Shown here piece by piece: positions 32,525 through 40,286 of a stretch of 64,000 nt of DNA (positions are counted from its first letter, which is position 1; the number at the start of each line of letters is the position of its first letter). This stretch comes from CAIODY01 sp046051225 (GTDB lineage Bacteria; Bacteroidota; Bacteroidia; Chitinophagales; CAIODY01). Made by a program: the position numbers and the translations under genes. The notes beneath the pieces are model-generated. The model was not told the DNA's origin. It searched no databases and saw nothing but the letters and a program-made list of their open reading frames with translations. The DNA lies in NCBI GenBank assembly GCA_046051225.1, contig JBJOOR010000004.1, positions 124,001-188,000 on the forward strand. The letters are read 5' to 3'.

Positions 32525-35416
32525 CTAATGCGCCTCCAACCAATTCGTTCCTGTTCCCATTTCACAATCAGCAGGAACGCCGTTGGGCAATGGCAAAGCG
32601 TTTTGCATACATCGTTTGATAATTGGTTTGATGATTTCTATTTCATCTTTGTGTACATCAAACACCAATTCATCATGCACTTGCAACAACATTTTACTTT
32701 GCAATTTTGAATTTTGCAATTTTGAATTTAACGCAATCATCGCCAACTTAATCATATCTGCCGCCGTGCCTTGAATCGGTGAGTTAATAGCATTGCGTTC
32801 GGCAAAAGCTCTGATGGTAAAATTGCCCGAATTAATATCACGAAGCCAACGCTTGCGTCCCATCAGCGTTTGCACATAGCCATGCTCACGGGCAAAGTTC
32901 ACCGTATCATCCATATATTTTTGAATACCGCTGAATTGCTTTTTATAATTGTCAATTATTTCTTTCGCCTCGGTTCTCGAAATCGCTAAATTTTCTGCCA
33001 AACCAAAAGCACCTTGTCCGTAAATAATTCCGAAATTCACACTCTTGGCTTTGTAACGCATTTCTTTTGTTACTTCACTTTCAGCAACGCCAAACACTTT
33101 GGCAGCAGTAGCTGTGTGAATATCCATACCATTTTTAAATGCAGCACACATATTTTCATCGCCACTAATCGCCGCCACAATGCGTAATTCAATTTGCGAA
33201 TAATCGGCACTCAACAATACAAAATTTTCATCTCGTGGAATAAATGCTTTTCTGATTTCTCTGCCTCTTGCTGTTCGGATGGGAATGTTTTGCAAATTCG
33301 GGTCGTTGCTGCTCAATCGCCCAGTAACCGCCACCGCTTGCGCATAGCTGGTATGCACTCTGCCTGTTCGTGGATTTTTCATCAGTGGCAATTTTTCTAC
33401 GTAAGTATTATTCAACTTCGTGAACTCACGATACGCCAAAATATCATCTACGATTTGATGTTTCTTCGCCAACTTCAACAACACATCTTCACCCGTAGCA
33501 TACTGACCAGACTTGGTTTTCTTGGCTTTCTCATCCAACTTCATTCTGTCAAATAAAACTTCGCCGAGTTGTTTTGGTGAGGATAAATTGAATCGAACAC
33601 CAGCCGCAGCAAACACTTTTTCTTCGGCTAATTTTGCTTCACGTTCTAATTCTTTGGCGTAATCATGCAAGAAATTTTCATCAATACGAATGCCTTCAAA
33701 CTCCATATTGCCCAACACTTTCACCAATGGGTTTTCAATTTCTTCTAAAACTTTTTCTACATTTTTTTCAATGACTAATGGCGCAAAAATATGTTTGAGT
33801 TGAAAAGTAATATCAGCATCTTCGGCAGCGTATTCTTTTATTTTTTCAATTTCTACATCTCTCATACTGCCCTGATTTTTTCCTTTTTTGCCAATCAATT
33901 CAGTGATAGAAACTGGCATGTAATCTAAGTATTGAGCACTCAACATATCCATGCTGCGCTTGCCTTCGGGCTCGATGACATAATGCGCCAACATGGTGTC
34001 GAAAATTTTTCCTTTCAGTTCCAATCCATACCATTTCAACACCAACATATCATACTTCACATTTTGCCCGATGATAGTTTTGGTTTCATCATCAAACACT
34101 ATTTTGAATTCGTGTAAAATAGTTGCAGACTCTTCCCAATCAACGCCAAACGGAATGTAGTAGCCCTCTCCAGCTTTCCAAGAAAATGACATACCGACAA
34201 TCTCCACATTGTTGGCATCTGTGCCAGTAGTTTCTGTATCAAAACAAAATTCAGATTGCTGCAATAATTGTTGAATTAATTCAGCTCGTTTTTCTTTGGT
34301 GTCAATCAAGAAATATTGATGCGCTGTGTTGGAAATATTTTTTGAAGCAGCCATGAAATTTTCTGCATCATCTTCATCAGACCTCACCCCCAACCCCTCT
34401 CCGAAGGAGAGGGGAGCAGCACCAGTTTCATTCGCTGATTTTTTTCTGCTAACTGATGACTGATTACTGTCAACTGATTTTCCAAATAAATCTGTTCCTG
34501 CATCTTGTGGTTTAATTTCTTCACTACTCATGAAACTATTACCCAGCAAGCGTTTACCCAATGTTTTAAATTCGAGCATCGAAAAAATTTCGGCTAATTC
34601 TTCTTTGTTCGGCTCTTCAATGATGGCTTCTTCTAAATTATAAGTGAATGGCACATCGGTAATGATAGTCGCCAAATTCTTACTCATCAAGGCTTTGTCG
34701 GCATTGTCATTTATTTTATCACAAATTTTTCCAGCAATCTTTTTTTCTTTCGCAGCCTGCAACACCCCTTCGATGGTGTGATATTCAGCAATTAATTTGG
34801 AGGCAGTTTTTTCTCCAACACCAGGCACACCAGGGATATTGTCCACCGCATCGCCCATCAATCCTAAAATATCAATCACCTGATTTACATTTTGAATTTG
34901 CCACTTTTCGCAAATTTCTTTTACACCTAAAATTTGTCTTTCATTGCCAAATGCAGGTGGTTTCCAAATGAAAATATTTTCAGAAACTAATTGTCCATAA
35001 TCTTTATCAGGCGTCACCATATACACCTGAAAGCCATGTTTCTCGGCGTCTTTCGCCACATGCCCAATCACATCATCGGCTTCATAACCATCTACTTTTA
35101 AAATGGGAATTCGCATGGCTTTTAAAATCTGCATGATGTGTGGCACAGCCGCCAAAATATCTTCGGGAGTTTCTTGTCGGTTGGCTTTGTATTCAGCAAA
35201 AGTTTCATGCCGTTCGGTTTTTGCAGCGGTATCAAAGCACACCGCCAAATGCGTTGGCTTTTCTTTTTTGATAATTTCTAACAACGTATTCGTGAAACCA
35301 AACTGCGCATTAGTGTTGATGCCAGTGGAAGTCATTCTCGGATTTTTACTCAAGGCATGATAAGCTCTAAAAATTAATGCAAAGGCATCGAGCAGGTATA
35401 ATTTTTTTTCGTTCAT
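32525..35416 (-). CDS. polA: DNA polymerase I
   Basis: This 963-residue polymerase fills gaps and removes RNA primers. The N-terminal 5'-3' exonuclease spans about residues 1-295 (YKANRQETP, GYEADDVIGH, DKDYGQLV, GVGEKTA). The proofreading domain (about 370-570) keeps its acidic residues (FDTETTGTD, VKYDM, YAAEDADIT), so it is probably active. The polymerase domain has motif A SADYSQIELR, motif B KSVNFGIIYGQG and motif C LQVHDELVF. The linker at about residues 305-360 carries two dispersed repeats in frame, and a 15-bp duplicated unit sits near motif C. It is a single-gene unit. Confidence 0.96.
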   Translation of the reverse strand: MNEKKLYLLDAFALIFRAYHALSKNPRMTSTGINTNAQFGFTNTLLEIIKKEKPTHLAVCFDTAAKTERHETFAEYKANRQETPEDILAAVPHIMQILKAMRIPILKVDGYEADDVIGHVAKDAEKHGFQVYMVTPDKDYGQLVSENIFIWKPPAFGNERQILGVKEICEKWQIQNVNQVIDILGLMGDAVDNIPGVPGVGEKTASKLIAEYHTIEGVLQAAKEKKIAGKICDKINDNADKALMSKNLATIITDVPFTYNLEEAIIEEPNKEELAEIFSMLEFKTLGKRLLGNSFMSSEEIKPQDAGTDLFGKSVDSNQSSVSRKKSANETGAAPLSFGEGLGVRSDEDDAENFMAASKNISNTAHQYFLIDTKEKRAELIQQLLQQSEFCFDTETTGTDANNVEIVGMSFSWKAGEGYYIPFGVDWEESATILHEFKIVFDDETKTIIGQNVKYDMLVLKWYGLELKGKIFDTMLAHYVIEPEGKRSMDMLSAQYLDYMPVSITELIGKKGKNQGSMRDVEIEKIKEYAAEDADITFQLKHIFAPLVIEKNVEKVLEEIENPLVKVLGNMEFEGIRIDENFLHDYAKELEREAKLAEEKVFAAAGVRFNLSSPKQLGEVLFDRMKLDEKAKKTKSGQYATGEDVLLKLAKKHQIVDDILAYREFTKLNNTYVEKLPLMKNPRTGRVHTSYAQAVAVTGRLSSNDPNLQNIPIRTARGREIRKAFIPRDENFVLLSADYSQIELRIVAAISGDENMCAAFKNGMDIHTATAAKVFGVAESEVTKEMRYKAKSVNFGIIYGQGAFGLAENLAISRTEAKEIIDNYKKQFSGIQKYMDDTVNFAREHGYVQTLMGRKRWLRDINSGNFTIRAFAERNAINSPIQGTAADMIKLAMIALNSKLQNSKLQSKMLLQVHDELVFDVHKDEIEIIKPIIKRCMQNALPLPNGVPADCEMGTGTNWLEAH
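32698..32730. repeat. in-frame 15-bp tandem duplication in polA
   Basis: GCAATTTTGAATTTT occurs twice in tandem and encodes SKLQN-SKLQS on the minus strand, between the last polymerase helices and motif C. It resembles the GCAATTTGCAATC repeat type in the amidohydrolase gene. Confidence 0.75.
34381..34416. repeat. palindromic dispersed repeat inside polA
   Basis: An element of the form ACCTCACCCCCAACCCC, followed by the palindrome CCCCTCTCC-gaa-GGAGAGGGG (34394-34414), is translated in frame as APLSFGEGLGVRS in the linker between the two exonuclease domains. Its GC content is far above its surroundings. Sequences of this type recur in many Bacteroidota genomes. Confidence 0.85.
34446..34481. 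repeat. GATNACTG-type microrepeat inside polA
   Basis: Consecutive (A)CTGATGACTGATTACTGTCAACTG units encode DSNQSSVSRK on the minus strand, next to the palindromic element. The same unit type occurs in the T9SS protein at 57168-57298. Confidence 0.65.
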
Positions 35417-35446
35417 GGAACGAAAGTAGAAAAAAAGTAATTGTGA

Positions 35447-36079
35447 TTATTCAATTTTAACTTTTCGAATCAAGGGATTTTTTATATCCAGTCGAGCTGT
35501 ATCTCGATGATAAAAAACAATTTCAACAGAATCTTTTTGCAGTTCAAAAATCTTAACGCTATCCAACTTATGGAATGATATGAATATGCCATAGTTTTTA
35601 TCAATAAGATACTCACGTTCAAATAATCCATTTTTGATAAAGAGATTTGGAAGAATAGCTGGACTCATTAATGAACGCCCAGTTTCCTCTAATCTATATT
35701 TTTCTGAATCAAAAAATAATTGAGGTTTATAATCATAGTAAATCTCTACACTTAAAATAAATAAAGTAGTGGTTCCCGAAAAAGTCAACCCAGTGAAAAG
35801 TATTTTTTCTAAAATGCTTAAATCAGCCGAAAACCAATACAACAATACTCCACTTATACAAGTTCCAATAAAAATAAAACTATGCGAACGATAACCTCGA
35901 AAATAAATATTGTATTGAGATAAAATCATTGCCACTACAAAAAGGAAGATAAAAAATAGATGGGCAATTAGAAGAGCCATGAAATATTTTTTGGGAAGAA
36001 TAATTTTGAATTTTTGCAATAAAAACCTGATTAGCAAAACGATTGCTCCAAAGCCGATAAAAAGAAAAATTATTTCCAT
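35447..36079 (-). CDS. hypothetical polytopic membrane protein
   Basis: I do not recognise this 210-residue protein. About four hydrophobic helices lie in residues 1-110 (MEIIFLFIGFGAIVLLI; MALLIAHLFFIFLFVVAMIL; and two more), followed by a soluble tail of about 95 residues ending in RLDIKNPLIRKVKIE. The ATG at 36079 is clear. A 58-bp dispersed repeat begins 35 bp upstream but faces the opposite way, towards atpG. Confidence 0.65.
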   Translation of the reverse strand: MEIIFLFIGFGAIVLLIRFLLQKFKIILPKKYFMALLIAHLFFIFLFVVAMILSQYNIYFRGYRSHSFIFIGTCISGVLLYWFSADLSILEKILFTGLTFSGTTTLFILSVEIYYDYKPQLFFDSEKYRLEETGRSLMSPAILPNLFIKNGLFEREYLIDKNYGIFISFHKLDSVKIFELQKDSVEIVFYHRDTARLDIKNPLIRKVKIE

Positions 36080-36113
36080 TTTTCAAAAATATTTTAGCGA
36101 AAATAAAAAAAAC

Positions 36114-36171
36114 GAAAACAAAACTTCTTCTCATTCATTTAACAAACTTTGCAATTCATTAATTTTTGTTG
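36114..36171 (+). repeat. 58-bp dispersed repeat, copy 2
   Basis: This is 57/58 identical to the complement of 13123-13180. It lies 95 bp upstream of atpG in the same orientation relative to that gene as copy 1 has to the TPR-like gene. Confidence 0.8.
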
Positions 36172-36236
36172 AATAAAATTAAAGCTGTATTTGTCTTTTT
36201 TTAGAACAATTAAGCTATTTTTTAAAATTGGTTTCT

Positions 36237-36244
36237 TACTTTTG
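36237..36244 (+). promoter_or_regulatory. probable -7 element of the atpG promoter
   Basis: TACTTTTG fits the Bacteroidota -7 consensus TAnnTTTG and lies 22 nt before the atpG ATG. No TTTG is seen at the ideal -33 spacing. Confidence 0.5.
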
Positions 36245-36266
36245 CGCCTCAAAATTTTCAAACATT

Positions 36267-37154
36267 ATGCCTGGTCAATTAAAAGAAGTTAGGGGTAGAA
36301 TTGCATCGGTAACAAGTACACAGCAAATTACAAAAGCCATGAAAATGGTTAGTGCTGCTAAGTTGCGCCGTGCTCAAGATAGAATTACACAGATGCGTCC
36401 GTATAGCCGCAAGCTTAGCGAAATGTTGCAAAACATTGTAAGTGGCGAAAGCAATGTAGAAATTAAATTAGCTCAACCACGAGCCGAAGAAAAAATACTA
36501 ATGGTATTGATGACAAGCGATAGAGGTTTGTGTGGCGGTTTTAATAGTAATTTAATTAAAACAGTAAAAAATACTATTAACGAAAAGTATGCAACACAAT
36601 TGCAAAAAGGCAATGTAGAAATACTTTGTGTTGGAAAAAAAGGATTAGATACATTTAAAAAAACGAATAAAGTAAATGCTGATTTTGTAAGCCTTGGCGC
36701 TAAAATCAGTTTTGATGAAACATCGGCTGCTGCTGAAAAAATAATGAATGATTACATAAATGGTGTATACGATAAAGTTGAAATTGTGTATAGTCAATTT
36801 AAAAATGCAGGCACTCAAATTTTTCAAGCAGAACAATTTTTGCCTGTTGCAAAAACAATTTCAACAGATGCTGCCACAAAAAGCACTCAAAATTCTGAAT
36901 TTATTTTTCAACCTTCAAAAACTGAATTGATTAATGAATTAGTTCCGAAAATTTTAAAAACACAATTCTACAAATGTTTGGCTGATACTATTGCCAGCGA
37001 ACATGGAGCCCGAATGACAGCCATGGATAAAGCAACAGAAAATGCAAGTGAATTATTAAAAGATTTGAAATTGAAATACAATCGTGCCCGTCAGGCGGCT
37101 ATTACTACCGAACTTACCGAAATTGTGAGTGGTGCAGCAGCATTACAAGGATAA
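36267..37154 (+). CDS. atpG: F1Fo ATP synthase gamma subunit
   Basis: The ATG at 36267 starts MPGQLKEVRGRIASVTSTQQITKAMKMV, the conserved gamma N-terminus that forms the rotor shaft helix; an upstream in-frame start at 36228 is inside the promoter region and rejected. The central Rossmann-like part contains SDRGLCGGFNSN, and the C-terminal helix reads TAMDKATENASELL ... YNRARQAAITTELTEIVSGA. At 295 residues the length is normal. It is followed by a terminator and is separate here from the other atp genes. Confidence 0.95.
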   Translation: MPGQLKEVRGRIASVTSTQQITKAMKMVSAAKLRRAQDRITQMRPYSRKLSEMLQNIVSGESNVEIKLAQPRAEEKILMVLMTSDRGLCGGFNSNLIKTVKNTINEKYATQLQKGNVEILCVGKKGLDTFKKTNKVNADFVSLGAKISFDETSAAAEKIMNDYINGVYDKVEIVYSQFKNAGTQIFQAEQFLPVAKTISTDAATKSTQNSEFIFQPSKTELINELVPKILKTQFYKCLADTIASEHGARMTAMDKATENASELLKDLKLKYNRARQAAITTELTEIVSGAAALQG

Positions 37155-37176
37155 AACAATGGATATTGTAAACAAT

Positions 37177-37206
37177 AAAAAGCCTCGGAAATTTCGAGGC
37201 TTTTTT
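37177..37206 (+). terminator. rho-independent terminator of atpG
   Basis: The stem AAAAAGCCTCG / CGAGGCTTTTT with a GAAATTT loop and T-tract follows the atpG stop by 22 nt. Confidence 0.9.
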
Positions 37207-37332
37207 ATTTTAATGATTTTATTAGATGGAATATAATTAAAAAAGCCATAAGTCAATTATGTTCCATTTTACCAACTTATTAACAACCCTTTCGGCATAA
37301 TTTATTATCTTCGCCACCTAAATTTTTTCAAG

Positions 37333-37551
37333 ATGACAACATCATTAGGTTTTTTATTATTAGGTATGCCTGGCGGCAGCGAATGGATTTTAATTTTTTT
37401 AGCCGTAGTGTTGTTATTTGGCGGCAAAAAAATCCCTGAATTAATGAGAGGTTTGGGTAAAGGTATTCGTGAATTTAACGATGCTAAAGATGGCATTAAG
37501 AAAGAAATTGAAGATGGCATGAACGATAAAACAAAAAGCGAAAGCAAATAA
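37333..37551 (+). CDS. tatA: twin-arginine translocase TatA/TatE-family subunit
   Basis: This 72-residue protein has one N-terminal membrane helix (WILIFLAVVLLFGGKKIPELMRGLG), the FGGKKIPEL hinge and an amphipathic helix (GKGIREFNDAKDGIKKEI), followed by a charged tail. TatA oligomerises to pass folded proteins across the inner membrane. An upstream glycine/Met-rich start MTTSLGFLLLGMPGGSE is typical of Bacteroidota members. It is 13 bp before gatA, likely on the same transcript. Confidence 0.92.
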   Translation: MTTSLGFLLLGMPGGSEWILIFLAVVLLFGGKKIPELMRGLGKGIREFNDAKDGIKKEIEDGMNDKTKSESK

Positions 37552-37564
37552 CTTTTAAGGTTTA

Positions 37565-38998
37565 GTGTACAAATCTCTATCAATTATACAAGCTGCTTTA
37601 GCCGCTAATCAAACTTCGTGTGAAGCTTTGGTTCAAGATTATATTGCCCGTATTGAAGCCAACAAACATTTGAATTGTTTTTTAGAAACATACAATGAAG
37701 ATGCTTTAGCACAGGCAAAAGTGGTGGATGAAAAATTGAAAAATGGTACAGCTAAGCGTTTGGCAGGGGCTGTAATTGCTATTAAGGATGTTTTATGTTA
37801 TAAAGGACATAAAGTATCAGCATCATCAAAAATTTTGCAAGGTTTTGAATCGTTGTATACAGCCACGGCTGTTCAACATTTAATTGATGAAGATGCTATT
37901 ATTATTGGCAGAACCAATTGCGATGAATTTGCAATGGGTAGCAGCAATGAAAACTCGGCTTATGGCAAAGTATTAAATGCTGCTGATAACACTAAAGTGC
38001 CAGGTGGTTCAAGCGGTGGTGCTGCTGTGGTAGTTCAAGCCAATTTATGTTTAGCCAGCTTGGGTACAGATACAGGCGGTTCAATCCGTCAACCAGCATC
38101 ATTTTGTGGCATTGTGGGTGTAAAACCTACTTATGGTCGAATATCACGATATGGTTTATTGGCGTATGCTTCATCATTTGATCAAATTGGTGTATTTGCA
38201 CACAACGCTATTGATGCAGGATTGGTAATGGAAATAATGAGTGGTGCTGATAAAAACGATAGCACTTGTTCGTTAAAAAAAGTAGAAAGTTTTACTTCTA
38301 CCGATATTGATATATCAAAAATAAAGATTGCTTATTTACCATCTGTAATGGATTCAGCAGGATTAGACGTAGAAATTAAGCAACGTACAATGGATATTTT
38401 GCAAATTTTAAAATTGAACGGTGCAACAATTGGTACTGAAAATTTTGATAAGTTAGATTATTTAATTCCTACTTATTATGTGCTTACCACCGCCGAAGCA
38501 TCAAGCAATTTATCAAGATACGATGGTGTTAGATATGGCTATAGAAGCCCTAATGCTACTGATTTAGAAAGCGTTTATAAAAAATCTCGTGCTGAAGGTT
38601 TTGGAAAAGAAGTAAAACGAAGAATAATGCTAGGTACGTTTGTGCTTAGTGAAGGATTTTATGATGCCTATTATTCAAAAGCACAAAAAGTGCGTAGAAT
38701 GGTTACTAATGAAATGAATCAACTTTTTGATGAGTATGATTTTTTAATTACACCTACTACACCTACTACTGCTTTTGGTTTTGGCGATAAAAAAGATCCA
38801 ATTGCGATGTATCTAAATGATATTTATACAGTATTGGCAAACATTGCAGGCATACCGGGCATATCATTACCACTGGGTATGCATAGCAACGGAATGCCAT
38901 TTGGGTTTCAGATTATGAGTAAAAAATTTAGCGAACAAAAGCTAATGGCTTTTTCAAACTGGTGTATGAATTCAATTCAAACCAATCAAAAAAATTAA
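37565..38998 (+). CDS. gatA: Asp-tRNA(Asn)/Glu-tRNA(Gln) amidotransferase subunit A
   Basis: GatA is the glutaminase part of the GatCAB complex, which amidates mischarged Glu-tRNA(Gln) or Asp-tRNA(Asn). The amidase-signature triad is visible: Lys in AVIAIKDVLCYKG near residue 77, cis-Ser in GTDTGGSIRQPA near residue 175, and the GGSSGG loop near residue 150. At 477 residues it is full length. It begins with GTG at 37565, 13 bp after tatA; no in-frame ATG fits better. gatB and gatC are not in the window. Confidence 0.95.
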   Translation: MYKSLSIIQAALAANQTSCEALVQDYIARIEANKHLNCFLETYNEDALAQAKVVDEKLKNGTAKRLAGAVIAIKDVLCYKGHKVSASSKILQGFESLYTATAVQHLIDEDAIIIGRTNCDEFAMGSSNENSAYGKVLNAADNTKVPGGSSGGAAVVVQANLCLASLGTDTGGSIRQPASFCGIVGVKPTYGRISRYGLLAYASSFDQIGVFAHNAIDAGLVMEIMSGADKNDSTCSLKKVESFTSTDIDISKIKIAYLPSVMDSAGLDVEIKQRTMDILQILKLNGATIGTENFDKLDYLIPTYYVLTTAEASSNLSRYDGVRYGYRSPNATDLESVYKKSRAEGFGKEVKRRIMLGTFVLSEGFYDAYYSKAQKVRRMVTNEMNQLFDEYDFLITPTTPTTAFGFGDKKDPIAMYLNDIYTVLANIAGIPGISLPLGMHSNGMPFGFQIMSKKFSEQKLMAFSNWCMNSIQTNQKN

Positions 38999-39004
38999 AG
39001 AAGA

Positions 39005-40036
39005 ATGAAGGTTTACAAAAAAATATTTTTTGTGTTGGCTGTGTTACAATTATTTGTGGTTTCAGCTTTTTCATATGGTATTAAAAAAGATTCGGTAATT
39101 AATGATGCTGATAATGTAGCATCGTTTACCACAATATCATCTATTGATATTTCTTATAATGATGATGTTCAAAATTTTAGTGAATCGTATCAAGCCGAAG
39201 ACAATAGAAAAGTAAAACGAGTATTGGAACGTGGACACGATTATTTTCAGATGATTGAAAATATCTTTAATGAAGAAGGACTACCCACTGAATTAAAATA
39301 TTTGGCTTATGTTGAATCTAATTATAACCCAAAAGCCATGTCAAGAGCAGGTGCTAGAGGTATGTGGCAATTTATGAGAGGCACAGCTATTACCTATGGT
39401 TTAAAAGTAAATCGCCAAGTAGATGAACGCTTGAACCCCGAAAAATCTACCCGAGCGGCAGCTTCTTATTTTAAAAAATTATACAACCAATACAATAATT
39501 GGCATTTAGCAATAGCAGCTTATAATTGTGGCGAAGGCTTAATAGATTATGCTATCAACAAAGCAAATGGTGCTAATGATTTTTGGGAAATAAATAAATA
39601 TTTACCTCGTGAAACCCGTAATTATGTACCCCATTTTTTAGGATTGATGGATGCAATGAATAGCTATTCGGCACAGCAAGAACTAAATACTTATTTGAAT
39701 AATAATGGTGTAGTTGCTACATCTGCGCAAGCTACAATTGCAGAAAATGCAACTACTAATTTTATTGAAAGCAATACAGAAGTGGTGTTAAATAAAAATA
39801 AAAAACACGATGATGTAGTTTCGGCTTCATTGGCTAGCAATGCGGCAGCAACAGTTGTTTCTGAAAGTGATAATTATTTAAAAGAATATTTTGTATATAT
39901 TATCAAACAAGGCGATTCGATAGAAAGTATTGCAAAAAAATATCCTAAAAATTCAATTACCCTAATTAAAGATAATAACAATTTAGCATCAAATGCCGAT
40001 TTGAATTTGGGTAGCACTTTATTATTAGAAAAATAG
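39005..40036 (+). CDS. lytic transglycosylase with C-terminal LysM domain (MltD-like)
   Basis: A signal peptide (MKVYKKIFFVLAVLQLFVVSAFS) is followed by a goose-lysozyme-like SLT domain at about residues 75-220. The catalytic Glu is in YLAYVESNYNP, with ARGMWQFMRGTA and HLAIAAYNCGEG also conserved. A variable linker leads to a LysM peptidoglycan-binding domain (FVYIIKQGDSIESIAKKY) at the C-terminus. It cleaves glycan strands of murein in the periplasm. It starts 6 bp after gatA and is probably co-transcribed from tatA onward. Confidence 0.92.
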   Translation: MKVYKKIFFVLAVLQLFVVSAFSYGIKKDSVINDADNVASFTTISSIDISYNDDVQNFSESYQAEDNRKVKRVLERGHDYFQMIENIFNEEGLPTELKYLAYVESNYNPKAMSRAGARGMWQFMRGTAITYGLKVNRQVDERLNPEKSTRAAASYFKKLYNQYNNWHLAIAAYNCGEGLIDYAINKANGANDFWEINKYLPRETRNYVPHFLGLMDAMNSYSAQQELNTYLNNNGVVATSAQATIAENATTNFIESNTEVVLNKNKKHDDVVSASLASNAAATVVSESDNYLKEYFVYIIKQGDSIESIAKKYPKNSITLIKDNNNLASNADLNLGSTLLLEK

Positions 40037-40210
40037 TGTGATTCATAAATTTAAAAGCCCAGTATTTTTTATTGACGCTTTTTTGTTGATGCAATTTATA
40101 ATTTACTGTTCTACTCCATAATTTAAAGTACATAAATTGAGAGTACAACTATATAAATACTTATTCAATTTTAACTGTATTCTACTAGTTTTAAAAGATG
40201 TAAAATTGCT

Positions 40211-40242
40211 TTTGTTAATTACAATTGTTTTATTTAATTTTG
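40211..40242 (+). promoter_or_regulatory. promoter of the PKD-repeat surface protein gene
   Basis: TTTG at 40211-40214, a 20-nt spacer and TAATTTTG at 40235-40242 match the Bacteroidota sigma consensus. Transcription would begin around 40250, about 37 nt before the ATC proposed as the start codon. The rest of the 250-bp gap 40037-40286 shows nothing further. Confidence 0.72.
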
Positions 40243-40286
40243 AATTCTTTTTTACTCATTACTTTATAACATAAAAATTTAAACTT

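Noticed and set aside
35979..36176. 65-codon frame covering the second 58-bp repeat
   Set aside because: The similarity of its product to the upstream extension of the TPR-like gene comes only from the shared intergenic repeat, not from a protein.
40041..40210. Possible small gene or RNA in the gap before the PKD-repeat gene
   Set aside because: Only short AT-rich frames and no stable hairpin or terminator were seen; apart from the promoter at 40211-40242 nothing could be supported.
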